From Cordylochernes scorpioides (taxonomy: Eukaryota; Arthropoda; Arachnida; Pseudoscorpiones; Chernetidae): a stretch of 64,000 nt of DNA. The number at the start of each line of letters is the position of its first letter. Position 1 is the stretch's first letter. The translations under genes and the position numbers were made by a program. The notes under the pieces are model-generated. The model saw nothing but the letters and a program-made list of their open reading frames with translations, searched no databases and had not been told where the DNA came from. Positions 50,286-63,238 of the stretch are shown here, one piece after another. The stretch lies in the NCBI GenBank assembly GCA_030710605.1, contig CP092886.1:48337794-48401793 (forward strand), in the 5' to 3' direction.

Positions 50286-53200
50286 TGATCTACACTGCGT
50301 AAATATATATATAGATAATTCAATTTTCATTTTAAAAACTCCCAATAAAAATTAAATTTTAATATAACATCCAAGCAAACTTTCGAGGAAAAGCCCATAG
50401 AAGGGCGACTTTGCTAGGAAATTAGCTTGTTTTTATAATAAAAAGAAAGTTGACACAATTTTAAGGCAAAGTTTTCTTTTGCAAAATAATTTCTTACCGA
50501 CCTTCTTGTGATAGGGAATTATTGGGAGGGCCTCTCTCTCAGACAACGGTATAAGCCTTTCCAATAATTATTCCATCGCAGAAAGAACCGTAGGCGATTA
50601 TTTTATTCTGTAAAAAGAAAATAGCGCTCTATAATAATTTGCAATTTCATATACAGACGGCGTGCTATCTTCTTATAACAAAGGATATTGTTATTTTTTA
50701 CTATTTTTGTATTTTTTTAAAAAATATTTAATAATTTCACCTAATATTGAGTTAATTAACAAACATAAAATATCGTTCTTCAAACTAAAGAGTTGTTCTT
50801 TATCATAAAAAATGCGTAAAACTTTTACAATTATCGGAAAATTTCTTTGGAGTCATTAAATATTATTCCCAAAAATGCATGTGTGAACCTTCAAAATCTG
50901 ACTTCATAGGTAAAGTGTTCAATGCAACACTTTCAGCTGCCTATCATATCAAACTGGCCAAAGCTCTGTAAGGGTAAATGACTGGTGTGAGCTAGGCTCT
51001 TATAATATTTTAATCTTTTGTACTGTGATTGTAGGAATTTGTCTTATGTGCTCTTCAAAAACAAGCCCATCAATTTTTCACCAAGTTGTAATAAAATGCC
51101 AGAAAATGAATTCAATTCAGAGATTTTATGAAATGGTTAACGATAACAGGAAATTTAATCCTCTTCGCTCAATCGTGCAAAAAGTGAGGCTCAGTGGCAA
51201 GATGATATTGCACATTCACATATATACTTTTATAAGAAATTTAGTTTTCTATCTAAACGTCGGTATAAAATATGCAGATATTGAAGATTAAAATCTTGTA
51301 CTTTCAAAAACAATAGAGTAAGGATGGTTATGAATAAATTGGTGAAATATAAATAGAAAAGGGGGGTGGTTAATTATTATTCTTTTATATGGAAAAAATA
51401 ATATTTTATTATTTAACAAAAAACGTATCCTGTCAAAAAACCAGAGAAGAAATATCAGCCAACTAATGACACTGTCTGCAGTCATGCTCGGCTAATATAT
51501 TTAGTTTCTTATTTCAGCGCTCTTTCTCTCTTCACCAACCTTATCTCTAAGTTAAAAAACAAGAAAACAATATATATATATATTTGATATAAATTCTTAT
51601 CCTTTCAATACGAATTATTATACGTATTGTATTCAATACGTTCGAATAATAAAATGTTTTTTTTTTGTGTATTATCTAAAATTTACAATTATATATATAA
51701 AGTAATATCAGGAATAATTTTGATAAACTCTCTCTATCTTTTTCAGATACAATATACACCTTAGTCTAGGACCAACTTAGCTCGAAGCTATTGGGATGCC
51801 GTGGATGTGGCTAAAAATGGTTGCGGAAGAAATATTATTCTGTTGATAGGAAGAAGCTTTCAAAATATATTTCCATCGAAACTACAGAAAGTCTTCAATG
51901 CAGATTTTTAAACAGTATTATAATTATATCTACTACAATTAACAATTACAACTACAAACTACACTACTACTACAATTACAAATAATTAATTATATCTACT
52001 ACATACAAAACCTTTCTTCTTCTTCATTTCCGACACTTTGGCGATCCACTGTCATCCTTTTCAAGGAAAACTAAAGATGCTACACTCCCCCATCCCAATT
52101 CATAAATATAATGTAATGTTGTTACCATATATTATTAGATTAAGACACACTTAAAAAGAAAAAAAAAATCCTTTAAAAGCAGCAAAATTATATCAAAGAG
52201 TTTATTTACAAACTGACTACTGACCCATCCCAAGGACAAACCGACGTGAAAGAAAGTGTCCAGGTTGCTTAATCCTTTCGAAATTTGCTATAGACTTTAC
52301 AATGGGAAAGTATCACCCTCACAATTAATTCTCTTCATAGTTATATCCGAAGTGATGTTTTCTCTAATATTTTTATAACTTTGGCAGAAACTTTGTAATA
52401 ACGGAGACACGAGCAGTTGGTGATTCATTGCTTGGATAGGAGCAAATTACGCAATCCCAGAAGAATAATTCTCAATCAAGTTTTTAAATGATATGCCTAA
52501 AGAGAGAGAGATCAAGATGATTGTTTCTAGGGCGATTTAGTAGGGGACATTTCGTTTCCATTGTGCAAAACCTTTCAGGATTCAACCTTAAGCGTTCAGA
52601 CGATCAAACAACCTATCTCTGTAGATAACTCTTGCCAACAGAATGTTATTCAATGTTTACTATCACATTGCAACAATTTAATATTTACAAATAACGTAAT
52701 TTTTATTCTCTATTTTTTAAATATATATCTCTGTCTTAATATGCTTTACAATTTCTTTTGCAAAATAGCAAATGCTTTGTTTTTATTCGGTATGTGCATA
52801 TACCATGGTAATAGTTTAGTATATTCAAATAATTAATGTAGTTATAGCATCACAGCATTTTATAAATACATTTGGTTTTAAAATTTTATAATGTACTATG
52901 TTGTATTTAATTCACAAACATCTATATAGATATCAATTTTACTTGGATAAAATAGATACAAATTTTGTTATTCATTTCAAATTTAAGAATATATTTTTAT
53001 GTAAAAATGTGTTATTTTTCGAATGTTAAAAAGCATATTCAGAGAGAAATTTAGATATTCATATAAGCGCTTACAAAGTGAACAACATATAGAGGTGAAG
53101 CGCAGGTTGATGTGCGGAGAAGCAACGTTTACATGATGTGAATTGTCCACTCACCATTTCACTGACGTCTCTCAGAGCAGCAGCTGGATGAGTCGCTACC

Positions 53201-54224
53201 CTCTCAACCGAACTTTCCGTCCAAGTTTAACCTTCTCAGGCACAATTTACATTCCAACATTATCAGCATGTTAATTTGTATGTTTGTTGGGCCATAGCTC
53301 TTGGTAAAGCTGAAAAATGCAGACCTCAGCATTAAAACAGATACCCATAAATAGAAATTGTCATATGTGATCACTATGCCATGATTAGCATTAGAACAAT
53401 TTTGCCATCGGTGCATATTTTATGCTTAATTTATATGGGTAAAGAGAAATAATATAATTTCTTTTTTTAAATATGTCTATTTATGTATGCTTATGTTTTT
53501 TTTTTCAATTTTAAACTTTTTTTAATATGATGTTTTTTCCCCATAAAGAAAAATAAATTGAACATTATTTTTGTTTATACGCACAATCAAGTCATTTCTC
53601 CTTTTTTAGAGATGCATTTATCAATCAATCCTTTTATCTGATTTATGTCAGAAATGTTGCTTTAGTCACCAATCAGTATCTTGTTTAATGTGTTTTAAAA
53701 GTAATTTCATGGCACAATATCGGGTTATATATATCTTGATTTTATAATTTACATCTTGAATGAGTAGAGAGCGTAAAGATCTTTGGACATCCTTTGATCG
53801 TCACACGAGTAGGCCAACAACGCCGATACTGTCTGTAGAAGAACCTCTGATATCAATTACATCAAATTTTTCGATTTCAGACGAGAACTGGAGAATGGTA
53901 TCAATTTTTTATGATAATGCATGAAGTAATATTGTGATTGGAACTTCATATATGTTTTCTCTTTTTCACTCGATTATCTCTTTTAACCAAAAAATCCAAA
54001 TGTACGAATTAATATCTAAGAAGAATCATAAATTATATATATATATAATCAAACCTTTAACAAACTAGACATAATACGTCAAAATAGTTACAAACTTCGT
54101 TTCATGAAAATAACTTTATACCAAGGATCACTGGAAAGCACACGTTGTTAGAGAACTAAACATGTCTTTGACGGACTAAAATAAATAAATGTCAACCTAC
54201 CTACACATACGTCTAACATAGGTA
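50286..54224. other. Long AT-rich stretch without recognisable genes
   Basis: Frames of 65-91 codons are scattered on both strands with no domain. Simple repeats only: (TA)n near 51575, ACTACTACAATTACA-type repeats at 51920-52010, and poly-T runs. Confidence 0.5.
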
Positions 54225-54495
54225 GTGGGGGATTAGCTTAGTGGAAATAATTAGATTTTTAAAACAACCCGAACCCGGGATCGAATCCGATATATTGAGA
54301 GGTTTTTATATCAATAAATAAAGTTATTATTTCATAAGAGTCCAACCTTATTACTGAGTGCAAGTAACTAAACGGATCTGTGACATCTTGTAAGTGAAAA
54401 GTAGATTACTTTTACTTATGTAGACATGTGGCGAGCTTAAAGCAGCCACAAAGTACCTAGAATATCTTGTACCATGTGTACTGGGGATCGCTGCT
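54225..54495 (+). mobile_element. tRNA-derived SINE, copy 3
   Basis: The head GGGGGATTAGCTTAGTGGAA contains a good pol III A box (TTAGCTTAGTGG). The B box GGATCGAATCC lies at about 54278-54288. The body shares GAGTGCAAGTAACTAAACGG and TAGACATGTGG with copies 1 and 2 and ends TACCATGTGTACTGGGGATC. This copy best shows the tRNA-like origin. Confidence 0.75.
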
Positions 54496-56150
54496 AACTA
54501 TCAGTGTAATATACAAAAATAATAATTTAGTTGTGAAAGCTTTATTTGTGTAATTCCAGAGATCCTCTAAAATATATGTCGCAAAGAAAATAAGACCTCA
54601 GGCCATTTTATATTCAGAGGACCATCAAATAGAAACACATTCCACTAAAACACATATAGTATGACTGCATTCTCAATCAAAGTATAGGTGATCTGCTAGA
54701 AGATGGCAACCAGTATCAATGGTTGTTAATAACGGAGGAAGAAAGAGAGACAGAGACATCGACAGAGATTGAGATAAATAAAAATCATCACACAATATAG
54801 TAAATAGCGATAGTGGAATCAACGGTACAGGTCATTAACACTCACCTAATAATCCCAGCAATCTCATTGTATGAAATCTTTATTTACCTGAAACAAACAA
54901 GTCACACATATTTTTAAACACAACAAATACTTCGAGACCTTCTAGAAGATAAACTATTTAGATAATAAAAATTATAAGTTATGAAAAATGAGGATGTGAA
55001 CTGTTACTACCAAATAAACGGAGTTTCCAAATCTCATATAAAGTCGTTTTTCGCGCGCAAATGGCGCGATATAATTTCAAGTTAAATTTAGAGAAAAATC
55101 TCTATTGGCCAAATAATGAAACAATATTTCATGGTTATATAGTATAAGGTAATCCTTACATCTGGTATAAGGAACAACTTAGTGCTAAACAAAGCAAAGG
55201 GTGTAAATCTGCCTCGAGGAAAGTCTCTGGTGACGAATATATGAATCCCTTGGGGATCCCTGTTGACTACATATAAGCTCACTGCGGAATTGAAATATTC
55301 GGAATAGACGAAACCTCTTTAAATGATATATGTGCATAATGAGGTACATATATACTCCAGGAGTATTCACTAGGGGGATCTGCTAGTAGTAATACGGTAT
55401 ATACCAGCGAGGAACCAACAGAAAGGGAAACTTTCTCATTACCTCGACTAGACCCCACGCCTCTATCTCCTCTTTTGAATTTAATTTATTTTTTATCAAT
55501 ATTTTATAAATCCAATCGCTTCTTGGCGTAAATAAATTGGTGTTTAGTTGATTCCACAATTAATACCCACCGAATCCTAAATCCTTTATCTTGAATTAAA
55601 CTCATTTACAAACTTAAGGAAGTTGTATTTTTAGCATGTATATAGGGTTTCAGGCCATAACTCTAGAAGATATTTGATACACAGTGGCCATTATTGAAGA
55701 CACACGAGATAACCAAGTGTGAACAAAACTGTCTCTGTCTCCTCAATAAAACAGACGACCGGCGACATCAAAATTTTGTCCATGAGTGTAAATGCCACTC
55801 CCTGCACGAACAATTTTGTTTCAGTTTGTTTAGATTCTATTTAAAAGCTCTATTTTTATGACGGGTAATTTACAACGCGATTCCGGTTTTCTGAAAATAG
55901 AGCATGACCTGGCAGAGTTTAAATTTTAGTAGAAAATTAAAATATACATAATGGGGTCAATGAACCCAGGAATTGCCTAACAAAACAGCTATTTCAGATT
56001 CCATAATAAATTTCGCAAAAAGAAGAGCTGTAGCTGTTTATTTGAGCAATCTCTCTACTAGCCAATATCGGTAGTAAAACAGCTTGAAATTTAGGGGAGG
56101 GGGGGGGATGTTTAAACATAGTATATATTAGAGGATATCTCCCCACACGG
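54496..56150. other. No recognisable gene
   Basis: AT-rich spacer; a 10-nt G run near 56099. Small frames lack domains. Confidence 0.5.
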
Positions 56151-56154
56151 GTTT

Positions 56155-56350
56155 CAGGTAAACACATCAATGGCTTGAAAGTCGAGGTCTAAACTAGCGC
56201 CTACCCGGGTTAGATACATTGAAGGTCTATAGAACGTGGTTTCAATGGCCCCGGTTCTTGTACCACCCCCAGAAACTGGTATCACACCTTGGAAGTCGAA
56301 CTAATACCAACGGTTATCATGGCCTGTGCCATATAGAATGGCATAGGTAA
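56155..56350 (+). mobile_element. Possible SINE relic
   Basis: GTTTCAATGGCCCCGGTTCT, then CCAACGGTTATCATGGCCTG and TGCCATATAGAATGG resemble parts of the SINE body (CATGATTATC...GGCCTGTACC), with no clear B box. Confidence 0.25.
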
Positions 56351-56564
56351 CATGTGCATAATAGGTGTGATTTTAAAATAATAATTTGAAAAAAAGATCT
56401 ATTATATATATATATATCATATATAGAAAATATAATTAATTTTAAAAATCCTTAATATCTCTCGTTATATAAGTCCTAGGAGTATGAGAAAAGAATTTAC
56501 TCACTCCAAGTGTTATTCATAAACACTTGTGAAAAGTATAAAGTCTATAAAAGGGAGGACGGAG

Positions 56565-56770
56565 ACCCAAGAGTACTCACCGCAAGCGCTCCTCCCAAAA
56601 TAGCAAGAGGAGAGCCGCGCGGCGGGGTTATGTAGTGGCCGGGGCCCCCGCCCAGGAGGAAGTACTACCGCGGCCTGGAGGAAAGGCTAACGTCATCCAT
56701 TTCATCGCGGGACCCATCAATGGGTTTGACATTCGTACTATTCATCTTTGACCTAATCCGAAAGGTCAAA
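56565..56770 (-). promoter_or_regulatory. CpG-rich island with splice donor and paired nuclear-receptor half-sites
   Basis: In AT-rich surroundings, 56580-56690 is strongly GC- and CpG-rich (GCCGCGCGGCGGGG, GGCCGGGGCCCCCGCCC). On the minus strand it runs into CTTGCGGTGAGTACTC, a near-consensus 5' splice site at about 56575-56585. At 56749-56768 the sequence TGACCTAATCCGAAAGGTCA is an everted repeat of AGGTCA half-sites with 8-nt spacing. Together this looks like a first exon/promoter of an unseen minus-strand gene; I see no start codon that I trust. Confidence 0.35.
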
Positions 56771-57839
56771 ACTTTTCGGTTCTATTTATTTTCTTTCTAT
56801 TAATCTTTCTTACATTAATTCTTTTTAAAGGAGATATAAAGATTTTTGAAATTTGTTTCCTCCATTAGCCCTCCATTCCTTTGTCGTTAGTGTCTGCTGA
56901 TCGATCAATTCCCTTCCATTTCATCGGTTGTCATAGTGTGTGTTTAATGGCGGTTGACACTTTTTCTTTGTTGCCACTTTTTATTGAACATATTTCTGCA
57001 GCATGAATTAGTTTCGAAAAGATTGTGATTTATAATATATATACATCCGAGTCGCTACTTCTGCCTAATTAAAATTGTGTATTGAGATTACTATCCTGCT
57101 TCATGATGTTAAAAGATAAAATGCAAAAATCAACGCAAGGATCTTCACTCATCTATGATCGAGCGAACAGACATCTTATAACCGACTGACCATTATGGAG
57201 GTTCATACAGCATGGAGACTATTTAAGATGAATTTCTCAACTCATTCGTACTCGCAGAGCGACGACGTCTGCATCATAACGGATTGATTAGTCGAACCTT
57301 TGAACATTCACGAATACAAATTAAATAATTCCAAGTTGCAGAAATACATGTCTTTTTATTTTTCTACGAATTCAGTTTTGTTTGAAGTGTCAGGTTGGCA
57401 GTATCTGTTTTGTTTTTCTGCGTCTATTTTGACAGGAAAGAGATGTATCCTTTTCGTTTTCTTGATTAAAATTCAGCTAACTACCCAAAAATAACCATCA
57501 TCCTACGTCACCACATTTAAAAAAAAATACTTGATCTTATCTAGTGCAACCTTTACAAGGAGAGACTACCTCTAGCGGAGACCATAAGAATTCCTATTTT
57601 GGCACATGGTTTCTCATGGGAAATTCTTTTGCGTTACGCATTATGTTTAAATTTACTAATCATTTTGGATATATATTTTCAATGTGGCCTATAAAAGCTT
57701 CCAGTAAATGAAATAACGTAAGTGCTGACATATTTGGTTCATTTCCTGAAGACTTAATCATTCAAGCATGGAGGAACTGACGTGAGGAAAGTTGATGCCC
57801 GAAATATATTTTCCATCTTCAGTGGAATGCGCGTGTGAT

Positions 57840-58140
57840 GATGTATTATACCACTTTCCGGGCCTCGGCAGACTTATTGAGATGGTGGCTGAATATCTCC
57901 TCTGGTTGACAAGCTCTCTGGCCCAGATGGGTTTAGGGCAGCTTTGGGGAGTTCTAGTGGGACTGGGCAGCCTTATGTTGAAGCCATGGAGTTCCTCATT
58001 ACCGTGGAAAGTTTACCAATGTCCCTATATCTTAGAGAGAAAGAGAGAAATTTGCCGTACACTACTATCTCACATAAAAAAAAAATCCACACAGAACCAC
58101 GTCGGCCTGCTACTGATGAGTGTTCCTAATCTTAACGACT
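57840..58140 (+). pseudogene. Possible non-LTR RT fingers remnant
   Basis: One plus frame contains DKLSGPDGFRAA, then a GTGQPYVEAMEFLIT stretch, SLPMSLYLREKE and HKKKIHTEPRRPA, which follows the K..GPDG....F, ...LP.S...., KKG...DP.N.RP order at the start of LINE RT domains. A competing 116-codon frame overlaps it but has no domain. Confidence 0.45.
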
Positions 58141-58747
58141 AAGGCGACACATTGCTCACAACTACATCGGTTCACCTTTATATGATGGAAAGGAGACAAG
58201 AGAGATAAGACTACCTTGTTCGATGTAAGATACCATCTACGAAGCTTTACATTTACCACCAAATATTAAATTCAAAGAAATATATAAGAAAATACATCTG
58301 TTGTAATACGCCAGTTCTCGATTTTATCTTTGTTTAGTAAATAAACCTATTTTAAAATAGTCGCTTAAATATTTACGTTTACCTGTTTTAAGATTGAGAA
58401 TACACATACTTATTTTTCAGCGACAGAGGGCGATAAGTTATATTGATGATATTATACATATAGAGACATCTCAACATTTTTTAAAACTCTCTATCTTGAT
58501 TTAACTGGACTCCAGTCGCCAGCTGTCCAGGTTGGCCTTCAAACATAACATCTAATGGTGCTGGACATCCAGTTTATTAGGTGTCGCGCTTTTTTAGTTT
58601 GAAATTCATTTTTTTTTTTTAAGAAAATAAAGACAATTGACTATTTTAAATACTTATTTTGACATCTCATCAATTATATAGCTGCATAATTCTCACTATG
58701 TAAACAGATATTTAGTCCGGAAAGGCGTGAGAACGCCAATCAATGTG

Positions 58748-58786
58748 CCTACGCTGACGAGGGCTAACAGCCCGAAACGGGTAGGT
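58748..58786 (+). ncRNA. Hammerhead ribozyme relic (family 1)
   Basis: Stem I CCTAC/GTAGG, core CUGACGA intact, stem II GGGC-TAACA-GCCC, GAAA, then CGG directly before stem I. Compared with the 23.6-kb copy, about 4 nt including the cleavage triplet are deleted, so it has a complete catalytic core without a cleavage site. Confidence 0.7.
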
Positions 58787-58809
58787 ATTTAGATTTTCTT
58801 GATAAATCA

Positions 58810-60676
58810 CACACACACACACACACACAAAGCCTTTATTAAGACGTTAGTCTTATACAGATTCTCCGTACAAGGTGCAATAACAGGAAAAGAGCAGCAC
58901 AGGAAACCAGTAGTTCCGCAACTATATACAATTATTAGTAATAAGGAAAAGTAAGATTTAATATGAAAGGTCGACGCCATCGCCTCAAGTCTTCAATTCC
59001 ATAAGCGCGGAGCAGAAATAGGGACTAAGTTATTTAGTTCGCCATAAATATAGCATCCAGACACAAAAAGGAGGTTTACTCCAGGACAGCCATCCCTCTC
59101 ACCAGCTCCGCAATCTCATCGTCGACCAACACGATGGCCCCTCGATGTTTCGTCATCATTCTGAGGTGTAAGAACAATAGCTTCCGAGTTCTCTTTTCTC
59201 CCTCTTTACACCTACTGCCTTGTAAAAATTATATAGGGCCTGTGAGCAACTAGTCTACTTGTTTGGGCACTGGTTAACATCGTTTGGATTGACCTAAGTT
59301 GGCTGGTGTCTACCGTTGAAAAGAATGTCCTTCTCTCCTCGCTAATATATTGGCATTCATAGATATAATGAGATAGTTCAGTTTCCATATTTTCTTTGCA
59401 GAGATCACAAATCTTATCACCCTCCCTGAAAATTTGTGTATGGTTTTCCTTGAAAAACGAATAATGTATTCTCTGTTGTGCGATATAGCGTTTTACTGGG
59501 AATGGAAAGTTGCTAAGTGAATAGTTTTTCAATTCGGAATGAACTGTGTAAATACTTATAGTGGGGGTAGAATTTAGAATTCTCTATTTTTGCCTGGTCA
59601 CTTTGAATAGATTGTTCTATTGTAATTTTAGTTATTAAAGGTATTTCGTGCCGGATAATCCTTGCATCGTTGGCGTTAATTAACCAAGAAAATCCTGTTG
59701 AGTTGAGTATGTTGGCCAAACTTTCCGCAAGTCCAATATATATATTTCTATTTCTTGATATCTCATATAGTTGAGCTAAGCATATATGGGGGAGTCGGCT
59801 GCTGTTCATTTTTAGAATTCTAAGCCAGAACCCGAGTGCAAGTTTCAGCACCGTAACTCCCAGTGACGTTCTTCCGCACTCCATACGTAGAATAAAACCA
59901 GGAGTATATCTGGGTAAATTTAAAAGTCTCCGTAAAAAATTGTCTTGTACCCTGTCAACCAAGTGTTTTTGGTTGTTTGCCCAAATTGGAGCTGCGTAGA
60001 GCAAGGTTGACAGAGCCATTGAGTCTAGGAGCTTGAGTGAGGATCTGATAGAGTTGATTCTTGTTTTAGTCGATATTGCCCAGACCGCATTAATAGCATT
60101 TAGCGCCTTGTTTTTAAAATGCTTTGCCGCCTGTTGAGTTGAGTTTGACGCTGTCAGCTGGTAACCCAGATACGTGTATTTAGATGTTATAGTGAGAGGC
60201 AATTGTCCCCAGAACCAAACATCCGATCGGGCCTTTCGACCTCCATTTCTAAACACCATAACCTTTGATTTGCTCTGGTTCAGCGTTAAAAAATTATCTT
60301 CGAAGTATTTTCTGAGTACATTGATCTTTTTTTGTAAATTTATCTTGGATTCTTCGAGAAGTACGATGTCGTCTGCGAACAGAAGTAGATGTATATTTCC
60401 ATAATTCGGTAAATAAATACTTGGCAAATCAGCGTCATCGTACAGAGAAACCAAGTCGTTTAGAAAAAGGATAAATAGATAAGGTGACAGGGGTTCACCT
60501 TGTAGAACACCAGCTGATATTTTTATAAATTCTGTAAGTGATCCGTTCCATCTTATTGTTGCTGACATTTGATTATAATAGCTTTGTATAAGGCTGATAA
60601 ATCGGGTACTTAAACCGTAAACTGTCAACTTCTTCCAAAGCAGGGAGTGTGGTACTGTATCAAAGGCCTTTTTGAC
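58810..60676 (-). mobile_element. LINE-X copy 4, 5'-truncated, 19-bp target duplications
   Basis: Flanks 58791-58809 and 60677-60695 are AGATTTTCTTGATAAATCA and the same with one G/A change. Minus-strand 3' end: CTTAATAAAGGCTTTG followed by (TG)n. The 5' end is truncated at RT motif A (FDTVPHSLLWKKL). The insertion interrupts the hammerhead unit. Confidence 0.92.
59212..60670 (-). pseudogene. LINE-X RT palm to C-terminus, one frameshift
   Basis: First frame (60670 to 59513): AFDTVPH motif A, GVLQGEPLSPYLFILFLND motif B, LLLFADDIVLL motif C, SKSKVMVFRNGG, YLGYQLT, YAAPIWANNQKHLVDRVQD, FLRRLLNLPRYTPGFILR. A frameshift near 59520-59530 moves to the second frame, which holds FPFPVKRYIAQQRIHYSFF and the finger CDLCKENMETELSHYIYEC, ending at 59212. 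Fingers and endonuclease are missing by truncation. The family has no RNase H here. It is the most complete LINE-X palm in the window and the reference for the other copies. Confidence 0.88.
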
Positions 60677-60899
60677 AGATTTTCTTGGTAAATCAAGAAA
60701 GGGTATTTGGCCAATTCTGGATTAATCAAAAATCAATGATTAGTTGATATTTATTCCGATAGATGGCGCAAGCCATCATCAACTTTTAGTGGCACGATCA
60801 GGAGATGCCCGTTTTCTTAAATCTTCACCTGATCCAAATACAATTTCACTTTTGTACTATTTTACATATGGAGAGTTGTTTTCATAACCATTCTTTTGA

Positions 60900-61480
60900 C
60901 GAAGAAATATTTTGTTTACTATTCTTATCAATTATTAAAGTCCAAATCTTTTTATAGGAATATTATTTTTTGTTTAACGGGGATGTTATACTATATAATT
61001 TCGCTATTGCTCCAGTCTGTGATGTGGTTATTTACAGTGGCGTGCTCAATTAGTAAGGATAGCGGTCTATTGTCTTGTAGGGCGGATTTGTGCTGCTTCA
61101 CTCTTTCATCAAATGATTTCCTGTTTCACCTCTATATGTGGATAGGCAAGAACTGCAGGGATTTTGAAAAGAGATTCGCTTCTGCTTCCAGGATGTAGAA
61201 CGTTTAGTGATGGGATAGCGGAGTAGTGTTCTTAGCCGTCTGCTGTTACGGTATCGAGTGCCATGTCGTTTGAGAACCCTCTTCCCACTCCATGACTGTA
61301 GGGCTGAGGGCAGAAACGTTTTGAGCAGGAGTCGGATGGTTTATTGAAGCATTTAGCTTGTAGGGATGACCTTTAATAAAGTTGATTGGGTAACCGTTGT
61401 TAAAAAAAATTAATAGTTTGAAGATTGTTCACTTTTTTTAATCCTATATTTTACTTCAATAAGTATTGATTCGTTTGTGA
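60900..61480 (-). pseudogene. Penelope-like element GIY-YIG endonuclease remnant 2
   Basis: Minus-strand order across frames: NNGYPINFIKGHPYKLNASI (61400-61340), SLFKIPAV-type text overlapping CSSCLSTYRGETGNHLMK (about 61170-61115), then after a frameshift RVKQHKSALQDNRPLSLLIE and HATVNNHITDWSNSEII (about 61110-61000). This is the C...C...Y(I)GETG....R..QHK.A......S....H.....H.I.W...I pattern of PLE endonucleases; the usual YIGET is YRGET here. The RT domain is not recognisable upstream. Confidence 0.75.
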
Positions 61481-61859
61481 GCGTTTTGTGTTACTCCAGT
61501 TATTATTATTTTTTGCCAAGAATGATTCGAAGTTTAGAGAGGTTCCTTTATTTGAAGGCTTTTAGTAAAGGCTAGAGGCTTCGTTAATTCATTTTCAGAC
61601 CGCTCTCTCTACTATTATATTGAATTTATTACAAGTATATATACCGTGTGTATACTTCAGTTGTTTTTTTGGACAAGCTCATGACGTGTCAAAGCCGATT
61701 TAAATGCTTGGTTCTGTTGTTAAATCTTGCCGTTGAACATTTTAAATATTTTTATTCTGATACATTCATAATATTCACAAAAAAATAATAATCTAAACGT
61801 ATCTTATTTATTATATTTCTCTTTTTTTATCTTCATTAGTTTTTAGGTATATATATATA

Positions 61860-61873
61860 TGCGCAAATATGTG

Positions 61874-61908
<35 letters not shown>

Positions 61909-61910
61909 TT
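61860..61910. repeat. (TA)n microsatellite
   Basis: A long TA/ATAT run near 61879-61907, preceded by a shorter one at 61848-61861. Confidence 0.9.
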
Positions 61911-62061
61911 ACACATATAGATAATTGAAATGCTCTTATTACCTCAATATATGATATATAAAATGCTCATCAAATATATTCCCCTCCACTATTTCGTATG
62001 GCTACACGTCAAACTTTTAAAGGGAACACGGCAGTTTTGAGAGGCTCGCTTATTATTATTA

Positions 62062-62790
62062 TTAAAAGCTTTTATTTAACTTGCCTCCATGTCTGTCTGT
62101 CTGGATGTCTGTCGCCAAATCTTGTAATCAATTTTTAATATACTTATAGGGCACCTAGAAATATGAAATTTGGTACACATGTTCTGACCTGATGACAATG
62201 CTAGCTGACCAATTTTCAGAATTCTGGGTTGTCAGGTTGGCCAAGAACGGACAAATTTCCTAAATTCCTTTCAAATTTTGTATATTTAATTTTATTTATT
62301 TTGTTTTGCCAATATCTCGCGAACCGTTCGTTTTTAGCGATTTTCCTTCGATTTCTCCTACTTTGGATATGCTTTCTTGGTATACTTTTTACGTTCTTTC
62401 TAATGGTACCATTTTCATTGAGATTGGTCCACTTTTTCATTTAAAAGCTTTTATTTAACTTGCCTCCATGTCTGTCTGTCGCCAAATCTTGTATAATCAA
62501 TTTTTAATATACTTATAGGGCACCTAGAAATATGAAATTTGGTACACATGTTCAAACCTGATGACAATGCTAGCTGACCAATTTTCAGACTACTGGGTTG
62601 TCAGGTTGGTCAAGAACGGACAAATTTCCAAATTTTCTTTCAAATTTTGTATATTTAATTTTAATATGCTTCCAGACCATATAGAATAATGAAACTCACA
62701 ATACTCGCTCAGTCCAATTAACAATGCAAGTGTACTATTTTCAGACTTCTGGGTGGTCGGGAAGGCGGGAAATGAACCATTATATATATA
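62062..62790. repeat. Repeat family W: tandem copies 379 bp apart
   Basis: TTAAAAGCTTTTATTTAACT, then TGCCTCCATGTCTGTCTG at 62062 is repeated at 62441. The copies agree through GAAATTTGGTACACATGTTC and GACCAATTTTCAGA to about 62655. A third, more diverged partial unit follows to 62780 (ACTTCTGGGTGGTCGGGAAG). The copy at 40960 belongs here. Non-coding, no RT or transposase. Confidence 0.85.
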
Positions 62791-63238
62791 TTTCTTTTTT
62801 AATATTATGTGTTGCATTATATCTACTCGGAAAATGCTGGAGGTTGCGAAAGGATTTTTTCAATAAATGTTCAAGACATGGAAGGAATTAGAAATCCAAA
62901 TATTCAGATTCCTATCTAAAACGTCCTTGGAATTACAAGCAAATAAATGAGAAAAGCCAACAAATATATTAATTTTATCTGTTATAATTTAGTCATCTTA
63001 TTCCAATATCATCACGCATATATTTATATTCATTATATATATATATATATAGGTGTGTGTGTGTGTAACAATATACCACCATACATTTCACGACACCTTT
63101 TTAAATAGTTCCCCTTTTTCAATTAGTATGTTGTTACACTTTTAACTATTTAATCAATTGTTTAATTATAATTCAAATTTTATATGTACCAATTATCCCC
63201 TAACAATAATCCACTGGGTGTCTCTGTTAGTAACGGAT

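Larger units (their letters stand above)
58700..60870 (+). mobile_element. Family 1 hammerhead unit split by a LINE-X insertion
   Basis: The 58700-58809 part carries GGCGTGAGAACGCC, a hammerhead relic and TTTTCTTGATAAATCA. The unit resumes at 60677 with TTTTCTTGGTAAATCAAG, GGGTATTTGGCCAATTCTGG, ATAGATGGCGCAAGCCATC, GGCACGATCAGGAGATGCC and a TTTTGTACTATTTTAC end. Removing 58810-60676 and one 19-bp duplicate restores the same order as in the 23.4-kb element. Confidence 0.9.

Noticed and set aside
50370-50420. CCATAGAAGGGCGACTTTGC as a family 2 hammerhead-like motif
   Set aside because: The GCCC partner strand and following GAAA are missing, so only a loose resemblance remains.
61295-61325. CTGAGGGCAGAAACG resembling a hammerhead core
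   Set aside because: No CUGANGA and no stem II between CUGA and GAAA; it falls inside PLE coding remnant.
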